Assembly (NCBI GenBank): GCA_012719445.1
Contig: JAAYAH010000074.1
Location: forward strand, 1 to 50,428
Direction: 5' to 3'
DNA: 50,428 nucleotides
Source: Actinomycetales bacterium
GTDB lineage: Bacteria; Actinomycetota; Actinomycetes; Actinomycetales; Kineosporiaceae
In this document: in pieces, positions 7,699 through 17,296 of the stretch
Layout of the letters: each line of letters starts with the position of its first letter
How positions within the stretch are numbered: position 1 is the stretch's first letter
Notes under the pieces: model-generated
What the model saw: the letters and a program-made list of their open reading frames with translations, nothing else
Told to the model about the DNA's origin: nothing
Databases searched by the model: none
Made by a program: the position numbers and the translations under genes

Positions 7699-9285
7699 TC
7701 AGCCGACCAGGAGCTGGGCCAGCACGATCTTCACGATCATGGCGGCGGGGTAGACGAGCGCGTAGCCGAGCGCCACCCGGGTGTCGAAGGACGTGCGCTC
7801 GTTGGCGAAGGCCAGCACCGCTGGCTGGGTCTGGGCACCGGCGAGCATGCCGGAGACCCGGGTCGCCCCGAGGCCGTGCAGGCGGTGCAGGGCGGCGGGA
7901 AGGACGACCGCCACCACCCCGGTGACCACGACGCCGAGGACGGCGATCCGCCAGCCGAGTCCGGAGCTGATCGCCGGCACGAACGAGCCGCCGGCCTTGA
8001 CCCCGGCGTAGGCGAGGAAGGCCAGCATCCCGAACTGGGACAGGGCCGCGGCCGCCCCGACCGGCACCCCCGTCATCACCGGCCCGATCCGGCCCAGCCG
8101 CCCGAACACCAGGCCGACGAGCAGCGTCCCGGCCGCCGCGCCGATCTCGAACCCGCCGCCCGGCAGCGGGACGGTGACGAGACCCAGCAGCACCCCGAGG
8201 CACAGGCCGACGGCGAGGCCGAGCGGGTTGATGTCGGAGAGGCCGCGCACCGAGTCGCCGAGGTGGGTGGAGACCTCCTTCATCCGCGCCGTCGGCGCGA
8301 TCACCCGGAGCCGGTCGCCGGGCTGCAGGACCAGGTCGTCGTCCGCGATCATGTCGACGTCGCCCCGCCGGACCCTGCTCACCATGGCGCCGAACTGCTC
8401 GAACAGGTCCAGCTCACCCAGGGTCCTGCCGGCGAGGGCGGAGCGGGACAGGGTGATCCGCCGGTAGTCGAGGTGACGCCGGTCCGCGACGAGGGTGTGC
8501 GACGACCGGTGGCCGAGGTCCTTGGCGACCCGGTCGACGACGTCCCGGGGGCCGACGACCGTGACCAGGTCGCCCTCGTGGAGGGAGTCGTCGTCGTCCG
8601 CGACCAGGACCCGCCCGGCCTCCCCGTGCCGCACCCGGGAACAGGCGACCTTCGTGCCGTACCAGCCCTCGACGTCGCCGATCCGCGGCCGGTCGGTGCG
8701 CTCGACGCGGACCGTCAGGTTGACCACGGGCGACGGACCGTCACCGTCGGTGTCCCTGCGGCGCAGGGTCACCGCCGCGGAGACCAGCAGCCCGACGACG
8801 CCGAACAGGTAGGCGATGGAGTAGCCGACCGTCGGCCCCGCGGCGCCACCGGCCCGTTCGCTGGCGGCGGCCAGTGCGGGGGTGTTGGTGAGGGCTCCGG
8901 CGAAGGTGCCGGCGATCTCGGGGGACGGCAGCCCCAGCAACCTCCCCACCCCGGTGGCGGCCACAGCGGCCGCGGCCAGCACGCCGATGACGGTGAGCAC
9001 CGGGCGGACGCCGGAGCGCAGCGCGGCGAAGAAACTGGGGCCGGACAGCACCCCGACGGTGTACGTGAACAGGACCAGCCCGAGCGTGCCCACCTCGGCC
9101 GGGACGGTGAGGGTGATGTCCTTCACCGTGGCCAGGGCGGTGAGCCCGATGGCGCAGAACAGCACCGCCGCCGGGCCCACCTGGATTCCTGCCACCCGGA
9201 CGGCGCCGAGTGCGGTGCCGAGTCCGAAGAGGAGGAAGAGGAGCAGGAGCGGTTCCTCGGCGAGGAACGTGAGAGCGGTGGTCAC
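7699..9285 (-). CDS. AspT/YidE-type permease with RCK_C domains
   Basis: A 528-aa membrane transporter. The start GTG 9285 is set by AGGAAGA at 5-nt spacing; longer in-frame starts lack a ribosome site and give a non-membrane leader. Architecture is an N-terminal TM half (about 1-165), a cytoplasmic pair of RCK_C/TrkA_C domains (about 190-345; the second contains GRTLGELDLFEQFGAMVSRV and LQPGDRLRVIAP), and a C-terminal TM half (about 360-528). The duplicated signature appears as GALTNTPALAAASE and GMLAGAQTQPAVLAFANE, as in aspartate:alanine exchanger relatives. The substrate cannot be read; an anion or amino-acid exchanger is the family expectation. Confidence 0.9.
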   Translation of the reverse strand: MTTALTFLAEEPLLLLFLLFGLGTALGAVRVAGIQVGPAAVLFCAIGLTALATVKDITLTVPAEVGTLGLVLFTYTVGVLSGPSFFAALRSGVRPVLTVIGVLAAAAVAATGVGRLLGLPSPEIAGTFAGALTNTPALAAASERAGGAAGPTVGYSIAYLFGVVGLLVSAAVTLRRRDTDGDGPSPVVNLTVRVERTDRPRIGDVEGWYGTKVACSRVRHGEAGRVLVADDDDSLHEGDLVTVVGPRDVVDRVAKDLGHRSSHTLVADRRHLDYRRITLSRSALAGRTLGELDLFEQFGAMVSRVRRGDVDMIADDDLVLQPGDRLRVIAPTARMKEVSTHLGDSVRGLSDINPLGLAVGLCLGVLLGLVTVPLPGGGFEIGAAAGTLLVGLVFGRLGRIGPVMTGVPVGAAAALSQFGMLAFLAYAGVKAGGSFVPAISSGLGWRIAVLGVVVTGVVAVVLPAALHRLHGLGATRVSGMLAGAQTQPAVLAFANERTSFDTRVALGYALVYPAAMIVKIVLAQLLVG

Positions 9286-9548
9286 GGCGGTCTTCCTGGT
9301 CCGGCCGGTCGTCTCTCGACCGGCACCCGGTGCCATGCTCCCAGCGCCATGCCGGGTCCCGCTCGGCGAAGGTCCCGAGCCGCACGGATCGTGACGGGGA
9401 CACCACGCATGGGCGGTCCCGGCCGCACGGGGAACGACCGGGACCGCGTTCATCGACGGTACGTCGGTGCCGCCGGGCGGGACAGGACCGTTCGAGTGAC
9501 AGCGCCGTCGTGGTACCCGCCCTCCCGAGGGCTGCGCGCCCGGCATGC

Positions 9549-9577
9549 TTGAGAACCGAGGTTGAGTCGCTGTATGA
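9549..9577 (+). promoter_or_regulatory. Candidate clpB promoter
   Basis: TTGAGA (9549-9554) and TATGAC (9572-9577) are separated by 17 nt, and the predicted transcription start would fall inside the HAIR-like operator. Weak consensus match; inference only. Confidence 0.35.
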
Positions 9578-9584
9578 CTATTGA

Positions 9585-9605
9585 GTTGAGCGGAACAGAC
9601 TCAAC
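9585..9605 (+). promoter_or_regulatory. HAIR-type HspR operator upstream of clpB
   Basis: GTTGAG-N9-CTCAAC is a perfect inverted repeat with the arm sequence and spacing of the HAIR element (CTTGAGT-N7-ACTCAAG). Further TTGAG half-sites lie at 9548-9553, 9561-9566 and 9580-9585. This indicates heat-shock repression of clpB by HspR, which is known for clpB in streptomycetes. No hspR gene is in the window. Confidence 0.8.
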
Positions 9606-9658
9606 ATGGCCGCACGTTGTGCAGTGGGAATCACCGCTGTCGGGAGGACACTCGTCAC

Positions 9659-12358
9659 ATGGACCTCAAGCTCACCACGCGCGCCCAGGAAGCGATGTCG
9701 GTGGCCATTCGCCGGGCCGCGACGGACGGGCATCCCCAGGTGGAACCGGCTCACCTGCTCGACGCGCTGCTCGCCCAGACGGACGGCGTCGCCCCGGCCC
9801 TGCTCACGGCCGTCGGCGCCGACGTCGCCAGGCTGCGGACGGCGACCACGGCGTCGCTCGCGGCGCTGCCCAGCGCCAGCGGTGCCTCGGTGAGCACCCC
9901 GAGCCTCGGCCGGACCGCCTACCAGGCCCTCTCCGCCGCGGGTGAGGTGGCCCGTCGGCTCTCCGACGAGTACGTCTCCACCGAGCACCTGCTCATCGGC
10001 CTCGCTCCCGAGGGCGGCGGTCGCGGGTCGGCAACCGGCCCGACCGCGACGAGGGCGGCGGCACCCGGTGCCGCCTCGGTCCCCGGCGGGGTCGCCGACG
10101 TCCTGGCCACCGCCGGTGCGACCCGCGAGGCCCTGCTCGCGGCGCTGCCCGGGGTCCGCGGCAACGCCAAGGTCACCAGCCCGGACCCCGAGGGCACCTA
10201 CAACGCCCTGGAGAAGTACGGCATCGACCTCACCGCCGCCGCGCGGGACGGCCGCCTCGACCCGGTGATCGGCCGGGACGCCGAGATCCGCCGGGTCGTC
10301 CAGGTGCTGTCCCGCCGGACGAAGAACAACCCCGTGCTCATCGGCGAGCCGGGGGTCGGCAAGACCGCCGTCGTCGAGGGCCTCGCCCAGCGGATCGTCG
10401 CCGGCGACGTCCCCGAGTCCCTGCGCGGCAAGCGGCTGGTCGCCCTCGACCTCGGCGCGATGGTCGCCGGGGCCAAGTACCGCGGCGAGTTCGAGGAGCG
10501 GCTCAAGGCCGTGCTGGAGGAGATCAAGGCCTCCGAGGGGCAGGTCGTCACCTTCATCGACGAGCTGCACACCGTCGTCGGCGCCGGGGCGGCCGGCGAG
10601 GGCGCCATGGACGCCGGCAACATGCTCAAGCCCATGCTGGCCCGCGGCGAGCTGCGCATGGTCGGCGCGACCACCCTCGACGAGTACCGCGAGCGGATCG
10701 AGAAGGACGCCGCGCTGGAGCGCCGGTTCCAGCAGGTCTACGTCGGCGAGCCCAGCGTCGAGGACACCGTCGGCATCCTCCGCGGGCTCAAGGAACGCTA
10801 CGAGGCCCACCACAAGGTGTCGATCTCGGACGCCGCGCTGGTCGCGGCGGCGACCCTGTCCCACCGGTACATCTCCGGCCGGCAGCTCCCCGACAAGGCC
10901 ATCGACCTCGTCGACGAGGCCGCCAGCCGGCTCCGGATGGAGATCGACTCCTCGCCCGAGGAGATCGACGCCCTGCGCCGGGCCGTGGACCGGCTGAAGA
11001 TGGAGGAGATGGCCCTGGCCAGGGAGGAGGACCCGGCCAGCCGGGCCCGCCTGGAACGGCTGCGGGCCGACCTCGCCGACCGGTCGGAGCAGCTCGCCGC
11101 GCTCACCGCCCGGTGGGAGCAGGAGAAGGCCGGGCTCAACCGGGTCGGCGAGCTCAAGGAGCGGCTGGACGCCGCCCGCTCCCAGGCCGAACGGCTGCAG
11201 CGGGAGGGCGACCTGGCCGGGGCGTCCCGGCTGCTCTACGGCGAGATCCCGACCATGGAGAAGGAGCTGGCCGAGGCCCAGGCCATGGAGACCGGCCCGG
11301 TGTCAGCGGAGACGGCCCAGCCGATGGTCAAGGAGGAGGTCGGCCCGGACGACGTGGCCGACGTCGTCTCGGCCTGGACCGGAATCCCCGCCGGTCGGCT
11401 GCTGGAGGGGGAGACCGAGAAGCTGCTCCGGATGGAGGAGGTCATCGGGGCCCGGCTCATCGGACAGCGGGCCGCGGTACGAGCGGTGTCCGACGCCGTC
11501 CGGCGGGCCAGGGCCGGCATCAGCGACCCGGACCGGCCCACCGGCTCGTTCCTCTTCCTCGGCCCCACCGGCGTGGGCAAGACAGAGCTGGCCAAGGCGC
11601 TCGCGGACTTCCTCTTCGACGACGAGCGGGCCATGGTCCGGATCGACATGAGCGAGTACTCCGAGAAGCACTCGGTGGCGCGTCTCGTGGGGGCCCCGCC
11701 CGGGTACGTCGGGTACGAGGAAGGCGGGCAGCTCACCGAGGCGGTGCGGCGCCGTCCCTACTCGGTGGTCCTGCTCGACGAGATCGAGAAGGCGCACCCC
11801 GAGGTCTTCGACGTCCTGCTCCAGGTGCTCGACGACGGCCGGCTCACCGACGGGCAGGGCCGGACGGTCGACTTCCGGTCGGTCATCCTCGTGCTCACCT
11901 CGAACCTCGGCTCCCAGTACCTCGTCGAGCCGGGGCTGGACGAGCACGCCAAGCGCGAGGCGGTCATGTCCGCGGTGCGGGCGGCGTTCAAGCCGGAGTT
12001 CCTCAACCGGCTGGACGACGTCGTGATCTTCGAGTCGCTCGGCGTCGAGGACCTGACCCGGATCGTCGACCTGCAGGTGGCCCTGCTCGCCCGGCGGCTC
12101 GGCGAGCGACGGCTGACCCTCGACGTCACCCCGGCGGCCCGGGAGTGGCTGGCCCTCACCGGCTACGACCCCGCCTACGGGGCCCGGCCGCTGCGCAGGC
12201 TCGTGCAGCGGGAGATCGGGGACCGGCTCGCCACGGCTCTGCTGTCGGCGCAGATCCGGGACGGCGACACGGTGCTCGTCGACTGCATGGTCATGGACGA
12301 GGCAGGCCGGTGCGACGGCCTGACCGTCACCGGCGGACCGGCCGGGTGCGGACCCTGA
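9659..12358 (+). CDS. clpB: ATP-dependent disaggregase ClpB
   Basis: An 899-aa Hsp100 chaperone that, with DnaK, resolubilises aggregated proteins in the cytoplasm. ATG 9659 follows GGGAGGA (9642-9648). Domains are the Clp N-domain (about 1-150, with a Gly/Ala/Thr-rich insertion near 121-145), NBD1 with Walker A GEPGVGKT (229-236) and Walker B TFIDELH (298-304), the coiled-coil middle domain (about 440-545), NBD2 with Walker A GPTGVGKT (635-642) and Walker [12 protein letters not shown], and the C-terminal small domain. The extra C-terminal ~25 residues and the N-domain insertion are unusual but in frame. Regulation is by the HAIR site upstream. Confidence 0.97.
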   Translation: MDLKLTTRAQEAMSVAIRRAATDGHPQVEPAHLLDALLAQTDGVAPALLTAVGADVARLRTATTASLAALPSASGASVSTPSLGRTAYQALSAAGEVARRLSDEYVSTEHLLIGLAPEGGGRGSATGPTATRAAAPGAASVPGGVADVLATAGATREALLAALPGVRGNAKVTSPDPEGTYNALEKYGIDLTAAARDGRLDPVIGRDAEIRRVVQVLSRRTKNNPVLIGEPGVGKTAVVEGLAQRIVAGDVPESLRGKRLVALDLGAMVAGAKYRGEFEERLKAVLEEIKASEGQVVTFIDELHTVVGAGAAGEGAMDAGNMLKPMLARGELRMVGATTLDEYRERIEKDAALERRFQQVYVGEPSVEDTVGILRGLKERYEAHHKVSISDAALVAAATLSHRYISGRQLPDKAIDLVDEAASRLRMEIDSSPEEIDALRRAVDRLKMEEMALAREEDPASRARLERLRADLADRSEQLAALTARWEQEKAGLNRVGELKERLDAARSQAERLQREGDLAGASRLLYGEIPTMEKELAEAQAMETGPVSAETAQPMVKEEVGPDDVADVVSAWTGIPAGRLLEGETEKLLRMEEVIGARLIGQRAAVRAVSDAVRRARAGISDPDRPTGSFLFLGPTGVGKTELAKALADFLFDDERAMVRIDMSEYSEKHSVARLVGAPPGYVGYEEGGQLTEAVRRRPYSVVLLDEIEKAHPEVFDVLLQVLDDGRLTDGQGRTVDFRSVILVLTSNLGSQYLVEPGLDEHAKREAVMSAVRAAFKPEFLNRLDDVVIFESLGVEDLTRIVDLQVALLARRLGERRLTLDVTPAAREWLALTGYDPAYGARPLRRLVQREIGDRLATALLSAQIRDGDTVLVDCMVMDEAGRCDGLTVTGGPAGCGP

Positions 12359-12388
12359 TCAGGCAGCCCGGCCGGGTGTGCCCCCTGG

Positions 12389-13717
12389 TCAGGCCGCCGG
12401 ACCGGTGAGGGCGGCCAGGGGCTTGTGCAGCGGGTCGCCGTCGCTCTTGATCAGGCAGACCACGCTGCGGTCGCTGGCCGCCCACCCCGCACGCTTGGGG
12501 TAGACGTAGAACACGCTGAGGTCCTTGATGCCGGCGAACTCGATCCCTGTCGGGATCCGGTCCGAGCACCCGGCGTCGGCGGCCTCCTGCACCTTGGCCT
12601 CGCCGGGGTACTCGTTCTGCGGGAGATCGAACTGGGCGAACGCCTCGGCGGCATGCGGCTGGTCGCAGGACACGACGTCGACCGAGCGGATACCGCCCTC
12701 CTCGATCGACTTGACGCACTCACCGATCTTGATCTCCGTGCTCCGGGCGCTGTCGGCCGAGTCGTCCGATCCGCCCGTGGCCACGAGAACTGTCACGATC
12801 ACGGCGATAGCGACGACCCAGACGGCGGACAGCGCGAGGGCTGCCATCGCGAGGCCCCTGCCCGCCCGGCCGCTGAGCCGCACCCGGCGCAGGGCCAGGA
12901 CGGCGAGCACGGCCGACAGCACCGTCCCGCCGACGATCGAGGTGACGAGGGCCGCGATCGCGAAGGGGTCGCTGCCGGTCCCCGGGCTCGTGTCCCCGGT
13001 ACCGGGCGGCGGTGCCGCGCTCGGCGGTGTCTCTGCGACCGGCGGTGTCTCCGCGTCGGCGGGCGCCTCGTCCGCTACCTCGTCCTCGGCGGGTGCCGTC
13101 GGTGTCTCGGCCTCGGCTTCGGCGGCGGGTTCGACGTCAGCCTCATCGGCAGGCGTCTCGGTCTCGGCTTCGGCGACGGGCTCGGCCTCAGTCTGGGCGG
13201 CGGGTTCGGCCTCGTCCTCGTCGGCGGGCGCTTCGTCCTCCGCCGCGGCCTCGGCGGGCGTCTCCACCTCGTCCTCGACGGGCGTCGGCGGTGTCTCCGC
13301 GTCAGCGGGCTCGGCCTCCGCTCCGGCGGCGGGTTCGCCCTCGTCCTCGACGGGCGTCGGCGGTGTCTCCGCGTCAGCGGGCTCGGCCTCCGCTCCGGCG
13401 GCGGGTTCGCCCTCGTCCTCGGCGGTGGGCTCGTCCTCGTCCCCGACGGACATCGGAGATGTCTCCTCGTCGGCGGGCACCTCGCCCTCCGCCTCGGTGG
13501 GCGTCGGCGGCGTGCCCGCGTCGGCGGACGGCTCGACCTTCACCTTGTCGGGTGTCGATGATGTCTCCGCGCCGGTTGCCGACTCGACCCCCACCTCGGT
13601 AGGTGTCGACGCGGTCGGCGCAGGCGTCACCTGGGTCGTGGCGTTTGAGGGGCTCGGCTGGTCCTGTGGCTGCTGAGAGAGGGCCCCACTCTCCAGCTGA
13701 TCCGGACTGTCGGGCAC
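12389..13717 (-). CDS. Septum_form/DUF4190-type membrane protein with acidic repeats
   Basis: A 442-aa protein. Residues 1 to about 240 are an Ala/Glu/Pro/Thr low-complexity cytoplasmic region made of variants of DAETPPTPVEDEGEPAAGAE. Two TM helices follow (AIAALVTSIVGGTVLSAVLA and GLAMAALALSAVWVVAIAV), as in DUF4190. The extracytoplasmic domain carries KIGECVKSI, VSCDQPHAAEAFAQFDL and GCSDRI, the Cys pattern of septum-formation proteins. The start is GTG 13717, with TAGGGT six or seven nt before it and no Shine-Dalgarno, again a leaderless layout. A cell-division or cell-surface role is a family-level inference. Confidence 0.82.
   Translation of the reverse strand: MPDSPDQLESGALSQQPQDQPSPSNATTQVTPAPTASTPTEVGVESATGAETSSTPDKVKVEPSADAGTPPTPTEAEGEVPADEETSPMSVGDEDEPTAEDEGEPAAGAEAEPADAETPPTPVEDEGEPAAGAEAEPADAETPPTPVEDEVETPAEAAAEDEAPADEDEAEPAAQTEAEPVAEAETETPADEADVEPAAEAEAETPTAPAEDEVADEAPADAETPPVAETPPSAAPPPGTGDTSPGTGSDPFAIAALVTSIVGGTVLSAVLAVLALRRVRLSGRAGRGLAMAALALSAVWVVAIAVIVTVLVATGGSDDSADSARSTEIKIGECVKSIEEGGIRSVDVVSCDQPHAAEAFAQFDLPQNEYPGEAKVQEAADAGCSDRIPTGIEFAGIKDLSVFYVYPKRAGWAASDRSVVCLIKSDGDPLHKPLAALTGPAA
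13269..13412 (-). repeat. Perfect 72-bp tandem repeat inside a coding region
   Basis: 13269-13340 and 13341-13412 are identical over 72 bp, encoding a 24-residue acidic Pro/Ala unit twice. Flanking DNA contains degenerate versions. Perfect identity at third positions indicates recent slippage or unequal crossing-over. Confidence 0.9.
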
Positions 13718-13818
13718 TCAGGAAACCCTACGCGCCCGTGACTTCCTTCGGCAGCCTCTTCACCGAGGACCCACCGGATGCCGTGGCCCAGCTCACATCC
13801 GACTCGACAGGACGCCAG

Positions 13819-13834
13819 GTTACTGGCGAGTAAC
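13819..13834. promoter_or_regulatory. Palindromic operator GTTACT-GGCG-AGTAAC
   Basis: A perfect 6-bp inverted repeat with a 4-nt centre, lying in the divergent region between the Septum_form-type gene and the 63-aa ORF. It overlaps TAACAT (13831-13836), a plausible -10 for the latter. Such palindromes suit a dimeric repressor (TetR-like, for example); the regulator is unknown. Confidence 0.45.
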
Positions 13835-13854
13835 ATAGAGGCGGAGGTGATGAG

Positions 13855-14046
13855 ATGCTCGCCCCACCGACCCCCCGCCGGGTACTCCTCCTGCCTCGTC
13901 GTGTGATCACCCCCGCCGCCGGCCGTGCCCTCGGTCGTAGGCTCCGCGCAGGCCTGGACGCCGCCCTCTCCGTCGCCTTGTCTCCCCTCGAACTGGACTT
14001 CTCCGACCTCGACCTGGGCAACCTCCAGGACGAGACCTGGATGTGA
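13855..14046 (+). CDS. Small hypothetical protein, 63 aa
   Basis: ATG 13855 is preceded by GGAGGTGA (13843-13850) at 4-nt spacing and by a palindrome overlapping a TAACAT box. The product is Arg/Leu/Pro-rich in its first half and acidic at the end (LDFSDLDLGNLQDETWM). No family is recognised. The strong ribosome site favours a real gene, but the short length and high GC leave doubt. Confidence 0.5.
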   Translation: MLAPPTPRRVLLLPRRVITPAAGRALGRRLRAGLDAALSVALSPLELDFSDLDLGNLQDETWM

Positions 14047-14238
14047 CTCCGGCTGAGATCCGCCTCACACCCCCTGGGTACATACGCCGCTGATCAGGGT
14101 CTCGCGCGGACGTCCCGGCCACCTCGTCGTCCGGTAGGAGTACAGCCGTGACCTGATGGGCTAACTCCCTGTGCCCTGGATGCCGACCTGGTGTAGGACA
14201 GGCGCTCACGCGCGAGCACCGGAGCGGCGAGGGATGGC

Positions 14239-16473
14239 ATGCGGGCCGTGCGATGCAAGGCATGGGTTGCCCTGTTGGTGCTCGGTGCCGTGTTCGCGAC
14301 GCTGTATGTCGTCGACCTCGGTCAGGGTGTGTCACTGCTCTGTCTGGTCGCATGCGCTGCCGTGGCGCTGGCGGGCCTCGTTCTCGGTCCGCATCTCCAC
14401 CAGCCGGAGACGAGAGCGCCATGGCGACTCTTCACAGGTGCCGCGGTCTTCTTCATCCTCGGGGTGTCGCTCATCCCCTGGACGGTGAGTAGCGACGTCA
14501 TCCTCATCAGCAGTCCGACCTTCTCCACCGTGGGATTCATCCTGGCCATTCTCGGGTTGCTCGTCATGGCACGCAGCAGGGGCAGGCTCGATCGATACGC
14601 GTGCCTGGACGGCGGCATCGTCGCGGTGGGCGTCGGTGCTGTCTCGATCGTCCTCCTGGCGCTACCGGCTGCGTCCATCTCCTCCCGCCCGACCTGGCTC
14701 TCGATCATGTCCGGGCTCTATCCGAGCTACGACATCGTCATCCTCTTTCTGCTGCTCCACCTGGGATTCACCACCGCAGGGCGTCTGGTCAGCTACCGAG
14801 CCCTGACGCTGGCGGTGGTGAGTCTGTTGATCGGTGACCTCGGCTACGCCTGGATCGGTGTGCAGGGAGAGTACTTCGGTCCGAAATATCTCGACCTGCC
14901 GTACCTGATCGCCTACACCTTCTTGGGGATCAGCGCGCTCCATCCGAGCATGACCCGGATGACGTCACTGGAGTCGCGGCCCGTGCAGGCGTGGTCGTGG
15001 CGGCGCCTCACTCTCCTGTTACCGGCCCTGGCCGCTCCCGGCTTACTGGTTCTCTTCCACGACGGTCTTCACGGGGTCCAACGAATCATCACTGCGGTCG
15101 CCTATCTCGTGTGCGTCGTGCTGTTGATGGCACGAGCCTTGCGAGCCGTCCACGGATACGCGAAGGCTCAGGAGGTCCTGAGACACCAGTCGACCCACGA
15201 CGGCCTGACGGGTCTGCCCAACAGGCGTGCACTCACCATGACGGTGAAGAACACGCTGGTCACGCGCGAGATCGGCCACGAGAACGTCTGGATGACGGCC
15301 CTCGATCTCGACGGCTTCCGATACATCAACGACGGGTGGGGACACCGGACCGGTGACCAGGTCCTCCTGGAGGTCGCTCGTCGCATCAAGAGTGAACTTC
15401 CCGGCGAGGCCTTCCTGGCGAGGACCGGCGGTGACGAGTTCGCCTTCGTGCGCGTGTGCACCCAGGACGAGGCCGTGGAACTCGCAGCTCACCTGCGGGA
15501 CCTGATGAGGGAGCCGATCGAGGCGGACCTTATGGACTTCGTGGTCACGGTGTCCGTCGGACTGGCGTCGGCAACGGGGCGTCGAGGTGCCATCGAATTG
15601 GTCCGGGACGTGGACACCGCTCTCAGCAAGGCGAAGAGCGAGGGTCGGGACCGCTGGGTCGTCTTCGGTGAGGAGATGCGTGAGCGGGTCCGCGACAGGG
15701 TGGAACTCGAACTCTCCCTGCGCACCGCTCTGCACAAGGAACAGTTGTGGGTGGGATTCCAGCCCATCGTCGACATGACCTCAGAGAAGATCATCGGTTG
15801 TGAGGCTCTTCTCCGCTGGAATCATCCGACCAGGGGGTTGGTGCCGCCTGGTGACTTCATTCCCATCGCCGAAGAGACCGGTCTCATCACGGACATCGGA
15901 ACCTGGGTGCTCGGGGAAGCCGCGAGGAGCGCCGCTCGGTGGCTGTCGACCGGGCTGGTCCCCGACGACTTCTTCGTCTCCGTGAACGTGTCGACGCGCC
16001 AGCTCTCCGAAGGGTTGATTGAGACCGTATCGGCGGTACTCCAGGAGACACTCCTGCCACCAGGGAGTCTGTGTCTCGAGATCACCGAGTCCGCCATGCT
16101 GGAGCATTCGGAAACCACTGTGGCGGTGCTCGAACAGGTGCGCGGCCTCGGCGTCAAGCTGGCCATGGACGACTTCGGCACCGGGTACTCGTCACTGTCC
16201 TACCTCAGCAAGCTGCCGATCACGGAGGTGAAGCTGGACCGGAGCTTCGTGGAGAACCTCGACGGTGAGACGACCGACTACGCGATCGTTCGGGCGGTCC
16301 TCGCGCTCACCGGTGCCCTACGGGTGAACCTCATCGCCGAGGGTGTGGAGACCGTCGCCCAACGAGACATCCTGACGGACATGGGCGTGTTGCGGGGGCA
16401 GGGGTGGCTCTGGGGGAAGGCCGTCAAGGCTGACGAGTTCTCCCGGAGGTACGCCAGGATCACGATGGTCTGA
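14239..16473 (+). CDS. Membrane GGDEF-EAL protein, cyclic-di-GMP turnover
   Basis: A 744-aa protein. The N-terminal ~300 residues hold about nine TM helices (MASE-like sensor of unrecognised type). A GGDEF domain follows (HDGLTGLPNRRAL, GGDEF at 397-401) and then an EAL domain (CEALLRW with E522, [34 protein letters not shown]). Both active-site signatures look intact. The product-inhibition RxxD site five residues before GGDEF is absent. Dual diguanylate cyclase/phosphodiesterase competence is possible; net activity cannot be read. The start has GGCGAGGGA just upstream. No GEMM-type riboswitch was found in the ~190 nt leader. Confidence 0.93.
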   Translation: MRAVRCKAWVALLVLGAVFATLYVVDLGQGVSLLCLVACAAVALAGLVLGPHLHQPETRAPWRLFTGAAVFFILGVSLIPWTVSSDVILISSPTFSTVGFILAILGLLVMARSRGRLDRYACLDGGIVAVGVGAVSIVLLALPAASISSRPTWLSIMSGLYPSYDIVILFLLLHLGFTTAGRLVSYRALTLAVVSLLIGDLGYAWIGVQGEYFGPKYLDLPYLIAYTFLGISALHPSMTRMTSLESRPVQAWSWRRLTLLLPALAAPGLLVLFHDGLHGVQRIITAVAYLVCVVLLMARALRAVHGYAKAQEVLRHQSTHDGLTGLPNRRALTMTVKNTLVTREIGHENVWMTALDLDGFRYINDGWGHRTGDQVLLEVARRIKSELPGEAFLARTGGDEFAFVRVCTQDEAVELAAHLRDLMREPIEADLMDFVVTVSVGLASATGRRGAIELVRDVDTALSKAKSEGRDRWVVFGEEMRERVRDRVELELSLRTALHKEQLWVGFQPIVDMTSEKIIGCEALLRWNHPTRGLVPPGDFIPIAEETGLITDIGTWVLGEAARSAARWLSTGLVPDDFFVSVNVSTRQLSEGLIETVSAVLQETLLPPGSLCLEITESAMLEHSETTVAVLEQVRGLGVKLAMDDFGTGYSSLSYLSKLPITEVKLDRSFVENLDGETTDYAIVRAVLALTGALRVNLIAEGVETVAQRDILTDMGVLRGQGWLWGKAVKADEFSRRYARITMV

Positions 16474-16486
16474 GTCGGACACCGGA

Positions 16487-17296
16487 TCACAGGAGGATCA
16501 GTTCCGGTACCGGCGCTTGTCCGTTGATCGGCTCGCAGGTCTGGGCGTTGTGTTCGGTCAACGCAGCGGCCAGAAGCCGGTAGGAGCCCCCGACGTTCGT
16601 CCCCGGCACCAGGGGTACCTCCTCACCCAGGATCCCGATCCGGTCCAGGGAGATGATGCTGGCCCTGTTGACCATCATGAAGGTGCACGTCCTGCCCGTC
16701 CGGGGACGCTGACGGTGCGCTGCCCGCTGGAAGGAGAGGTAGCCGACAGCCGCGCTGCTGAACCCGTGCCGAGGCGCCACCCGACTCGGCCGCTCCCCGG
16801 TCGTGTGCCAGCCCCGGGCGACGAAGTTGGTCTCGATGCTCAGACAGGCGTCGAGGTCGTACTCTCGCTCGTCGCAGAAACGCAGGAAGTCCTCGATCGA
16901 AACACGACCGGCCACGATCCACTCGTCCACGCACGGGAAGCCGCTGAGAGCAGGTCCCCCAGGGGCAGGGGCCGGTCGAGTACGGGAGCAGATGCGGGAG
17001 CCGTGCACGACGGCGTCCTCGCCGTCCCGGGTGTCGACGACGACCATGAACTGGGATCCTGCTTCGCATTCCGGGGTCACCAGTTCGGGGATGTCCGCGG
17101 GGAAGTACGCGTGTTCGAGGGTCCTGACCAGGTTGCTGTAGGGATGTGCGGTCCCGGTCCAGACGATGCACAGATCCTCGACACCCCGAAGGTGTTGCTT
17201 GACCTCGCTGACGAGTTCCTTCTGGAGGATCTCGAACCGTTCCCGGTCCAGGGTGTAGGACGCGGGGCTGACGAGGCGGGTTCCGGGGGTCATCAC
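16487..17296 (-). CDS. Unknown protein paired with a GNAT-like protein
   Basis: A 269-aa protein of no recognised family. GTG 17296 overlaps the upstream stop (GTGA); ATG 17293 is the alternative. Visible segments include CIVWTGTAHPYSNLVRTLEH, SQFMVVVDTRDGEDAVVHGS and FMMVNRASIISLDRIGI, the last somewhat like the C-terminal strand/helix of GNAT-fold acyl-amino-acid or autoinducer synthases. That resemblance is weak and not claimed as an assignment. It is convergent with the GGDEF-EAL gene 14 nt away. It was probably co-translated with the 18129 gene, suggesting the two act on one substrate or as a complex. Confidence 0.72.
   Translation of the reverse strand: MMTPGTRLVSPASYTLDRERFEILQKELVSEVKQHLRGVEDLCIVWTGTAHPYSNLVRTLEHAYFPADIPELVTPECEAGSQFMVVVDTRDGEDAVVHGSRICSRTRPAPAPGGPALSGFPCVDEWIVAGRVSIEDFLRFCDEREYDLDACLSIETNFVARGWHTTGERPSRVAPRHGFSSAAVGYLSFQRAAHRQRPRTGRTCTFMMVNRASIISLDRIGILGEEVPLVPGTNVGGSYRLLAAALTEHNAQTCEPINGQAPVPELILL

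Noticed and set aside
7342-9552. 736-aa open frame on the plus strand
   Set aside because: Antisense of the AspT-type permease; the product is His/Gly/Arg/Asp low complexity with no domain.
14047-14238. Possible cyclic-di-GMP riboswitch before the first GGDEF-EAL gene
   Set aside because: Neither the GEMM core nor its tetraloop/receptor sequences could be found.
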